Positions 25,037 to 30,933 of a DNA stretch of 30,933 nucleotides are shown in pieces. Position 1 is the stretch's first letter. Each line of letters opens with the position of its first letter. Under the pieces are notes generated by a model that was not told the DNA's origin, ran no database searches, and was given only the letters and a program-made list of their open reading frames with translations. Source of the DNA: Hydrogenovibrio sp. UBA650. GTDB taxonomy: Bacteria; Pseudomonadota; Gammaproteobacteria; Thiomicrospirales; Thiomicrospiraceae. A program made the position numbers and the translations under genes. Where the stretch lies: contig DBOI01000020.1 of assembly GCA_002299245.1 (NCBI GenBank), positions 1 through 30,933 of the forward strand, written 5' to 3'.

Positions 25037-25171
25037 TTAATCGCGGTTTTCATCCTTGTTTTTAAAAAACTTATACAGCATCCACATAAACAAAGTGACA
25101 ACACTTATGCTTACGACCAGAAACCCTAACATTATCAGTAGGGCGGAGCCCACCTCTTCCATACCCGGCAT
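25037..25171 (-). CDS. 44-residue single-TM miniprotein
   Basis: A complete small gene: ATG at 25171-25169, stop TAA at 25039-25037, and GGAG (complement of 25181-25184) nine bases upstream. The product begins MPGMEEVGSALLIMLGF, continues as one strongly hydrophobic helix (about 9-31), and ends in a basic-then-mixed charged tail (YKFFKNKDENRD). The acidic N-terminus and basic stretch after the helix suggest the N-terminus outside and the C-terminus in the cytoplasm. It resembles short proteobacterial one-TM proteins such as DUF3149, but I am not sure of the family. It converges with the YchJ gene and is divergent from the SPOR gene. An open plus-strand frame over the same bases looks like a shadow. 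Confidence 0.65.
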   Translation of the reverse strand: MPGMEEVGSALLIMLGFLVVSISVVTLFMWMLYKFFKNKDENRD

Positions 25172-25283
25172 TTTTTGTATCTCCAATGAACTCTTGGTAT
25201 CTTTTTTATGCGAAGCATTTTACAATATTTTTAATCGGCAAACGAATAAACCAACTCTTACTACTTTGTATTTTGGATAGTTT

Positions 25284-26414
25284 ATGGCAAACAATCAATC
25301 AGAGATCGAGCAGCAGCGGGCTAAGATTTTAGAAGAAATCGAGTCTAGAGCCTCTAAGCTTTCAGTTCAGCAGCAAGATGGCGGGCAGCCCAATCTAAAT
25401 AATTGGTTAAATGCTGCTGAACAGATCATGCCTGAAACTCAAAATACAAGTAGTGATAATATTTCTTTATCTCACCCAGAAAACTACAGTAGCAAAGTTA
25501 TGACAAGTAAAAGCAGTTCCAGCGTACCGTTTTTTAGCATCATTATTTTTTTAACACTATTTTTAACCATTATTGGGGTTAGCTACATTGTTTATTCAAC
25601 TCTCAACAGTGAAATTGAAAAGGTTTCAGAGTACAAGCAGCAAAGCACTCAGCAGATCAATGATTTAAAAGAGAGCATTACGGCATTAGAACAGTCAATT
25701 GCAACCGGTGGTAAATCTGAGCTTTTTACAGGCCTTGAAAATGAAGTTGTCGATTTAATGTCTCAGTTAGCGAGTTTGAAATCGAGAGTTGAAGAGATAG
25801 AATCTAGTTCATCTCAAAATATGTCAAATGGTTCTAGCTCTGGAGCTGTATCCTCTAATGATGGTGTCACTGAACAGATAAAGCAGGCGAGTCTTGAGCT
25901 GGAGTCAAAACTAAATCAGAAGTTAAAACAAATTACTGGCTTAATTGAAAACAACAACTCTCAAATGCAGAGTGATAACAAGGTGGCTTCAAGTAAATTT
26001 ATGGCTTCTGAGAGCCCAGAAGTTAAAACTGTTGCTGTTGCAGAAGTGAATCAGCCTACAATTGCTACGGTTTCTTCCCCAGAAACACCTGTTGTGCCAG
26101 TTTTGCCAGCGGTAGACAGTAAAGCCGTTAGTAGTGATGTGAATTGGTTAAAAGCTGAACCTGGTTCAAATTATATACTTCAGTTGGCCAGTATGCCTGA
26201 GCTTGATGGAGCTGAAAAAGTTAAGTCCAAGAAGAAATTGGAGAAGGCAAAAATTATTCCGCAGAACCGCAAAGGTTCATTGACTTATATTCTTGTCACT
26301 GGCAGTTTTAAAGATAGATCAGATGCTGAAAAGTTGGCTAAAGGCATTAAATCGACCTTAGGTATTAGTCCTTGGATTCGTCAGGTAGAAGATTTAACTA
26401 GACGAATTCCTTGA
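25284..26414 (+). CDS. Membrane-anchored SPOR-domain protein
   Basis: 376 residues. A cytoplasmic N-terminus of about 80 residues is followed by one membrane segment (about 83-108, FFSIIIFLTLFLTIIGVSYI). Then come coiled-coil stretches (about 110-175), a Ser/Gly-rich linker, a second coiled-coil (about 195-225) and a Pro/Val-rich region. A C-terminal SPOR domain runs at about 293-368 (NYILQLASMPELDGAEK and ILVTGSFKDRSDAEKLAKGI). SPOR domains bind glycan strands lacking stem peptides at division sites, so a cell-division or envelope role like DamX or FtsN is likely. The RBS is poor; a TACAAT at 25221 could be its -10. Confidence 0.85.
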   Translation: MANNQSEIEQQRAKILEEIESRASKLSVQQQDGGQPNLNNWLNAAEQIMPETQNTSSDNISLSHPENYSSKVMTSKSSSSVPFFSIIIFLTLFLTIIGVSYIVYSTLNSEIEKVSEYKQQSTQQINDLKESITALEQSIATGGKSELFTGLENEVVDLMSQLASLKSRVEEIESSSSQNMSNGSSSGAVSSNDGVTEQIKQASLELESKLNQKLKQITGLIENNNSQMQSDNKVASSKFMASESPEVKTVAVAEVNQPTIATVSSPETPVVPVLPAVDSKAVSSDVNWLKAEPGSNYILQLASMPELDGAEKVKSKKKLEKAKIIPQNRKGSLTYILVTGSFKDRSDAEKLAKGIKSTLGISPWIRQVEDLTRRIP

Positions 26415-26429
26415 TTTGAACATATCGTT

Positions 26430-27980
26430 TTAAGTTGTTTTGTTTGCAAGCGGGAGCTCGATTGTGAACTTAACACCTTTAAAAGCGATGCCTTTATAAG
26501 AGCGAACGTTTTCTGCGTAAGCCTTGCCTTGGTGGTATTCAGCGATCAATTTAACTATATATAATCCGAGCCCCAAGTGAGTTTGTTCATCCTGGTTCAA
26601 GCTTCTGATTGATGTCATTCCATCAAATATCTGTTTCTCATAGCCTGCCGGTAACAGTTCACCGGAGTTCAATACCTTAATCAAGGCTATATTATCTGCC
26701 TGCGAACAACTTATCGTTACCGGAACTTTATTATCGGTAAAGTCAATTGCATTGCTTAAAAGCTTATCCATCATTTGTTCAATCATAAAACCATCACCCA
26801 TTATCATTGAGCTGTCAGGCAGTGAACAGTTGTATTCCAGATTCCAGTCAGGATGTAGGGTTTTGGTATTGGCCAGATAGTGCTTCATCATCTGTGAAAT
26901 CGGAAAAGGTTCCGGGTTCTGGCTTTGCAGGCTATCTTCAATGCTAGTTGCTTCTGATAAAGAACTGATGATTTGTTTTAACTGAGCCAGGGCATGTTTG
27001 GCATGAATCAGTTTTGGGTTATCAGACTCTTTTTCTAGAAGTGATAATGACATTGAGAGGCGATTCAATGGATTGTGTATTTCATGTCTTAGAGTTTTCG
27101 GTAACTGTTTTAAATAGCGTTCATAGGCTCCAATTCTTTGTAACATTTCATAGATATGATGACGCAGATCAGATAGTTCGTCGTGGTATATCTTAGATAC
27201 ACGATCGGCAAAAACCAGGTCAGTTATTCTGCCCTGGATGTCAAATGTTTGTTTTACATCATTGTCTAAGCGTATGATTCTATTAGATAAAGAGGCTGTG
27301 TGTATTAATGCGCCAATAATAACAATTAAAAAGATACTCGCACCAATACCAATTAGCCTATAGAAGTAGTTTAGGTTGTCACTGAACAGGTTTTCCATGC
27401 GTTGCTCAAGAACAATAGCACCGATAATTTTGTCTTTGAATACTAGTGGTGTTGCAGACATCAAAGATACTGGCTGCTTATTATCCATGCGATATTGTTG
27501 GTAAGTTTTCCCTTGTAATGCTTGATTTATCAAGCTTTTTTCAGGATTTTTATCTTGAGGATAAGGGTAGGGTAGAGAGTAAGGTAAAAATGCTGCCAGT
27601 GTCTTTATGAGGAGTTTTCCGGTAGCGGTAAATAGGTCGGTTTCACTATTGATTTGGCTTTTAGGTAACTGTCCTACTACATAGGTTGTCTGTTGTTTGG
27701 CATTAACAAACCATAAAACAGAATTGTTTATATTTAGATGACCTAGATCAGTTAACCTTCCTGATTGAATTTGAAGTGCCCATAGATCAGTTCTGTTCTG
27801 TAGAATTAAGGCGAGGTTTTCTACCGTTTGCTCTTGCACAATGGTTTGGTTGTTAAGCATTATTCGGTGCAAGTCAATCGCAAAACGGTAGGCGATAAAT
27901 GGCAGTATTGTCAACAATAACAATAAGATAAAGAATCTAGTTCTAATCGAAAGTCGAATTGGATACTGACTAAGCTGCAT
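26430..27980 (-). CDS. Sensor histidine kinase, dedicated-sortase-system type
   Basis: 516 residues. TM1 is at about 16-34, a periplasmic sensor at about 35-205, and TM2 at about 209-229, then a HAMP-like linker. The dimerisation box is LRHEIHNPLNRLS with phospho-acceptor His299. The ATPase domain follows, with an N-box (MDKLLSNAID), G-boxes and HLGLGLYIVKLIAEYHQG. N-terminal LPFIAYRFAIDLHRIM and the PLVFKDKIIGAIVLEQ stretch before TM2 resemble, from memory, the kinase of the proteobacterial dedicated sortase system (PdsS). No sortase is in the window, so the signal and target are unknown. It follows the response regulator by 29 bases in one operon. Confidence 0.88.
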   Translation of the reverse strand: MQLSQYPIRLSIRTRFFILLLLLTILPFIAYRFAIDLHRIMLNNQTIVQEQTVENLALILQNRTDLWALQIQSGRLTDLGHLNINNSVLWFVNAKQQTTYVVGQLPKSQINSETDLFTATGKLLIKTLAAFLPYSLPYPYPQDKNPEKSLINQALQGKTYQQYRMDNKQPVSLMSATPLVFKDKIIGAIVLEQRMENLFSDNLNYFYRLIGIGASIFLIVIIGALIHTASLSNRIIRLDNDVKQTFDIQGRITDLVFADRVSKIYHDELSDLRHHIYEMLQRIGAYERYLKQLPKTLRHEIHNPLNRLSMSLSLLEKESDNPKLIHAKHALAQLKQIISSLSEATSIEDSLQSQNPEPFPISQMMKHYLANTKTLHPDWNLEYNCSLPDSSMIMGDGFMIEQMMDKLLSNAIDFTDNKVPVTISCSQADNIALIKVLNSGELLPAGYEKQIFDGMTSIRSLNQDEQTHLGLGLYIVKLIAEYHQGKAYAENVRSYKGIAFKGVKFTIELPLANKTT

Positions 27981-28009
27981 TAATTAAACAATTTCTCGCT
28001 AAAGTTTAA

Positions 28010-28717
28010 CTAGTCCTTTTTAGACCAGCTGTAGCCACGCCCATACTCATTATGGATAAGGTCGAATTCAGGCGTTACTTTTTTAAAGGCGTTGCGAATC
28101 CTGCAAATATGAGTGTTGATTGTATTTCGTTCTACAACGCCTTGAGTTGATGATTGCAGTGCATCATAGGAGATCACGCTATTTTCTCCGGCAGTAGCAA
28201 ACTGTTTAAGCATTTCAAATTCAGTCGCAGTCAGATCCAGCGCTTTACCAAACCAATAAGCTCTAAATTGATCGAGTGCGAGTTCAAGATTTGGGATTTT
28301 AGATTCATCGCTTTCATCATTTTCAGATTTAGGCGCACCAGTGATTCGAAGCAGGTTTTTAACTTTTACTATGAGTACATTCAAACTAATTGGTTTTGGC
28401 AGGTAGTCGATAGCTCCAAGTGCATGACCTGTATAGATATCAAATTCTGATTGCCGTTCTGATAGAAAGATAATTGGAATAGGTTGGTTATAACTTAAAA
28501 GATGCTTGGCTAAGTCGAAGCCTCCATCCATTTCTGAACCTAGAATAATATCTGAAATAACCAGATTCGGAAGGGTATTGGAAAAGTATTCTTCGGCGTC
28601 TTCTCGATTTGTAAAGGCCTCGATATTAAAGCCCTGCTGTTCAAGAGCCTCAACAAGGCTGTTAAGTTGAAATTCGTCGTCTTCAATTACAGCAATTGTG
28701 TATTCGTTGTTCTGCAT
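28010..28717 (-). CDS. OmpR-type response regulator, dedicated-sortase-system type
   Basis: 235 residues. The receiver domain (about 6-122) has acidic EDD at 12-14, phospho-acceptor Asp56 (LVISDIILG) and Lys108 (DYLPKPIS). It is followed by a winged-helix DNA-binding domain (about 140-232) with TATEFEMLKQF, RNTINTHICRIRNAF and EYGRGYSW. The stretch EMDGGFDLAKHLL and IPIIFLSER closely resembles, from memory, the regulators of proteobacterial dedicated sortase systems (PdsR). It precedes the kinase gene and has a GGGGA ribosome-binding site. It likely controls transcription of targets not visible here. Confidence 0.88.
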   Translation of the reverse strand: MQNNEYTIAVIEDDEFQLNSLVEALEQQGFNIEAFTNREDAEEYFSNTLPNLVISDIILGSEMDGGFDLAKHLLSYNQPIPIIFLSERQSEFDIYTGHALGAIDYLPKPISLNVLIVKVKNLLRITGAPKSENDESDESKIPNLELALDQFRAYWFGKALDLTATEFEMLKQFATAGENSVISYDALQSSTQGVVERNTINTHICRIRNAFKKVTPEFDLIHNEYGRGYSWSKKD

Positions 28718-28908
28718 TATGTTCCCCTAATTAGGTTTCTTAATCAATCACTGATATATAAAACTCGATTATGAGTTGTTTTGGAATAGCAGAGTGTGCA
28801 TTATTCACAGTTCATCAAGAGTTTTGTCATTATCACAAGCATCATTGAGAAATTATAAACAAGCAAGCGAAAAAGAACAGCTATAAGCAAAGTTAGCCGT
28901 TGATTTAG

Positions 28909-30399
28909 TTAGAGCTTAAATTGATTTAATTTCTTCCGTTCGCTGGATGACGGGATTTTTAAAGCTTCACGGTATTTAGCAATTGTGCGACGAGCAACAA
29001 CAATTTCTTTTTCTTCAAGCAGGGACATTAATTTATTATCACTCAGCGGCTTTTTGGGGTCTTCAGATTCAATTAATTCTTTAATATGAGCCTTAATCGC
29101 AATCGCTGACTGATCAGCGCTGCCGTATTGACTGACTCCTGTAGAGAAAAAGTATTTGAGCTCGTAGGTGCCGCGAGGGGTTTGTATGTACTTCTTGTTA
29201 GTTGCCCTTGAAATGGTTGATTCATGCAGCTCAAGATGCTCGGCAACGTCTCGAAGTACTAATGGTTGCATAGCGTATTCACCTTGTTCAAAGAACTCAC
29301 GCTGTTTCTCAACAATGAATTTACCAACTCTGAGTAAGGTTTCACCACGGCTTTGTATACTTTTAATCAAGCCTTTAGCTTCAATGACCTGCTCTTTGAT
29401 TTTTTTGGATTGCTCATCATTTCCAAGTGATGAAGTCAGATCAACATAGGCGGCGTTAATTTGTAAACGAGGAAAAGCGTTGGTATTAAGTTCAACTAGC
29501 CATTTATCACTACTTCGACGTAAGCGAAGATCTGGAATAATGATCTCTGATTCAGAGGAAGAGAACTCGCGTCCGGGGCGAGGATTTAAAGACTGGATAA
29601 GTCGTAAAACCTGATGTAAATCATCATCGTCTAAACCGTAGACTTTTTTAATACGCTTTGTGTCATGATAAGAGAGCCAGTCAAAATGATCTTCTATTAA
29701 CTTGGTTGCCGTCACAACAAAAGGGTTCTGTGCTTTTGAATCCAATTGCAAGATCAGGCTTTCCTGGACGTTCCTGGCGCCGACACCTGTAGGTTCAAAT
29801 TGCTGTATTATTCCGAGGACTCGTTCCAAATCAGAAGTATCAATGCTCAAGCCGGATTCGTTGTCGGTAACGGAAATCAGAATGTCTTCAAGGCTACTTT
29901 CTAGATAGCCTTCATCATTGATATCATCAATAATATAGGCTGCGAGAACCGAATCGTTTCTATCCCAGGGGTAAATGTCAGATTGCCATGAGAGGCGGTC
30001 AAATAAACTTTCTTCAGCCGATGTATAGGTTTCTGCAGAAACATAATCTTCAGAAGATGACTTGGCAACAGAAGAATTATGGTCACCGAAGACTTCATTC
30101 CAATCCATATCGATGCCGATATCGTCTTTTATCGTCTCGGAGTGTTCAATGTCAACAGGGGCTTCTTCAGAAACCGTGGTTTCATTAGCCATCTCATTTA
30201 AAGATGCTAGAGACTCTTCCTCGGATTCCTCGAGCAAATCATCACCGACTTCAAGCATGTAATTTGCTTCAAGTGTCTGTTCTATGGTCTGCTGAACCTC
30301 AAGTGCAGAGTACTGCAATATCTTGATTGATTGCTGTAGTTGAGGTGTCAGTTTTAACTGCTGACCAATATTTATTTGTAGGCCTGGCATTAGGGCCAT
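28909..30399 (-). CDS. rpoN: RNA polymerase sigma-54 factor
   Basis: 496 residues. The Gln/Leu-rich region I (LQINIGQQLKLTPQLQQSIK) receives activator input. It is followed by a long acidic region II (about 50-135), core-binding domains, the helix-turn-helix ESTISRATNKKYIQTPRG and the RpoN box ARRTIAKYRE near the C-terminus. The first ATG (30399) is favoured because GGAG lies eight bases upstream; a second ATG three codons later is the alternative. Sigma-54 needs AAA+ activators, none of which are in this window. The usual downstream neighbours hpf and ptsN are missing; the sortase-type two-component system follows instead, after 191 bases. Confidence 0.97.
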   Translation of the reverse strand: MALMPGLQINIGQQLKLTPQLQQSIKILQYSALEVQQTIEQTLEANYMLEVGDDLLEESEEESLASLNEMANETTVSEEAPVDIEHSETIKDDIGIDMDWNEVFGDHNSSVAKSSSEDYVSAETYTSAEESLFDRLSWQSDIYPWDRNDSVLAAYIIDDINDEGYLESSLEDILISVTDNESGLSIDTSDLERVLGIIQQFEPTGVGARNVQESLILQLDSKAQNPFVVTATKLIEDHFDWLSYHDTKRIKKVYGLDDDDLHQVLRLIQSLNPRPGREFSSSESEIIIPDLRLRRSSDKWLVELNTNAFPRLQINAAYVDLTSSLGNDEQSKKIKEQVIEAKGLIKSIQSRGETLLRVGKFIVEKQREFFEQGEYAMQPLVLRDVAEHLELHESTISRATNKKYIQTPRGTYELKYFFSTGVSQYGSADQSAIAIKAHIKELIESEDPKKPLSDNKLMSLLEEKEIVVARRTIAKYREALKIPSSSERKKLNQFKL

Positions 30400-30441
30400 G
30401 GACAGGACTCCAGTTTACTCGTTACTAATTTGAAAATAATA

Positions 30442-30464
30442 TCACTGATATTGAGTGTCAGTGA
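30442..30464. promoter_or_regulatory. 7-bp inverted repeat in the rpoN leader
   Basis: TCACTGA (30442-30448) and TCAGTGA (30458-30464) are inverted repeats with nine bases between them, 43 bases upstream of the rpoN start. It could be an operator or a leader hairpin. Confidence 0.35.
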
Positions 30465-30536
30465 ATAATTGGCACTAAGTTGATTAGACCAGTTTTTGTC
30501 ATTTTATAAAATGTATCTATTTCGTTCTAAGTTGCC

Positions 30537-30550
30537 ATTATAGATATAAT
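30537..30550. promoter_or_regulatory. Back-to-back -10 boxes between rpoN and the right-edge gene
   Basis: ATTATAGATATAAT is a perfect inverted repeat, giving TATAAT on the plus strand (30545-30550) and on the minus strand (30542-30537). Neither has a good -35 at 17 bases. The 30400-30712 gap of about 313 bases holds these boxes and the rpoN leader repeat; I see no gene in it. Confidence 0.35.
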
Positions 30551-30712
30551 AATGCAAATTATCTGAAAACGTATGTTAAAAACAAGTAAAAGACTTATGA
30601 ATAGGGCTTCCCAATTAAATTAGCGTACAAACTTGTTTCCGGTCAATTCTTTAGCAAGAACTTATGCGTAGCTTATTTTTAAAGCATAAAATACATCGAA
30701 TTCGAATTTCTT

Positions 30713-30933
30713 TTGGGGGTAAAAATATCGATTAAACAGACAGCACATGAAATTATTGATCAGCTAGATGATCAGGCTACTTGGAACGATTTAGTAAAAG
30801 AGCTTTATCTGCAGAAAAAGATTACTCTGGGTATGACTGATCTTGAGGTTGTGAAGAAAGAGATCGGTGAGTCTGATGTTAATGGAATCATTGCAAGACT
30901 TGAATCGGCAAGTAAACAGCCAAGTGATATGCG
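30713..30933 (+). CDS. Antitoxin-like small protein, 3' end outside window
   Basis: A coding frame runs to the right edge and includes TAHEIIDQLDDQATWNDLVK, then a Lys- and Leu-rich stretch with GMTDLEVVKKEI. The ATW(N/D)D-ELY-G-DxE pattern resembles small antitoxin-like proteins that pair with ParE/RelE toxins; this is recalled similarity, not a search. There is no ATG start. The choices are TTG at 30713 without an obvious RBS, or ATA at 30725, which follows GGGGG at about 5 bases and would give M-SIKQTAHE. An in-frame stop lies at 30680-30682. I give the TTG as the outer limit. Confidence 0.55.
   Translation, partial: MGVKISIKQTAHEIIDQLDDQATWNDLVKELYLQKKITLGMTDLEVVKKEIGESDVNGIIARLESASKQPSDM

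Noticed and set aside
25056..25280. 74-codon plus-strand open frame
   Set aside because: Covers the 44-residue minus-strand gene, which has the better RBS and a clean membrane helix; the plus frame has neither.
30470..30486. TGGCAC-like sigma-54 promoter (TTGGCACTAAGTTGAT) near rpoN
   Set aside because: The gap between GGCAC and TTG is one base too short, the GC of the -12 element is missing, and it points away from rpoN.
1..30933. tRNA, rRNA, CRISPR, insertion sequence or prophage
   Set aside because: No cloverleaf, spaced direct repeats, transposase or phage genes were seen; the content is core chromosomal.

Overview
The window reads as chromosomal housekeeping DNA from a gammaproteobacterium, roughly mid-40s % GC by eye. 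Two gene blocks have the order I know from Pseudomonas. The first is ubiG-mupP-yciK divergent from gyrA-serC-pheA-hisC-tyrA-aroA-cmk-rpsA-ihfB. The second is rpsF-rpsR-(DUF2232-like membrane protein)-rplI-dnaB-alr. Here they sit side by side, joined by lapA and pyrF. The lower GC and protein style suggest a relative of Thiomicrospira/Hydrogenovibrio/Thiomicrorhabdus, but that is only a guess. I see no tRNA, rRNA, CRISPR, prophage or insertion sequence.

Layout. 1-1688: 3' part of a PAS-GGDEF-EAL protein cut by the left edge. 1722-2324: DUF502 membrane protein. 2337-4428 (minus): ubiG-mupP-yciK, with yciK broken by one in-frame stop. 4659-13752: gyrA, then serine and aromatic amino-acid biosynthesis and cmk. 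13955-16044: rpsA and ihfB. 16194-17267: lapA and pyrF. 17526-21149: the S6/S18/L9 operon and the replicative helicase. 21161-25025: alr, nudF, an unknown two-TM protein, a MATE transporter and a YchJ-family protein. 25037-25171 (minus): an unlisted 44-residue membrane miniprotein. 25284-26414: a SPOR-domain protein. 26430-28717 (minus): a two-component system resembling the one associated with proteobacterial dedicated sortases. 28909-30399 (minus): rpoN. The right edge holds the start of an antitoxin-like gene with no ATG start.

How the genes work together. serC, pheA, hisC, tyrA and aroA cover phosphoserine formation and the chorismate-to-Phe/Tyr steps. cmk, rpsA and ihfB add CMP phosphorylation, translation initiation and nucleoid architecture. 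rpsF, rpsR and rplI feed the ribosome, dnaB serves replication, and alr supplies D-alanine for peptidoglycan. MupP, if correctly named, recycles MurNAc-6-phosphate.

The most unusual signal is not a gene. The palindrome CAGGCCTG (core AGGCCT) is scattered through the window far more often than base composition predicts. It lies mostly inside genes, but it also builds hairpins just after gyrA and pyrF. That pattern resembles DNA-uptake sequences or the cyanobacterial HIP1 palindrome. Other points worth checking are the yciK nonsense codon, the 44-residue miniprotein, a charged insertion in DnaB, the missing lapB between lapA and pyrF, and a possible IHF autoregulatory site.
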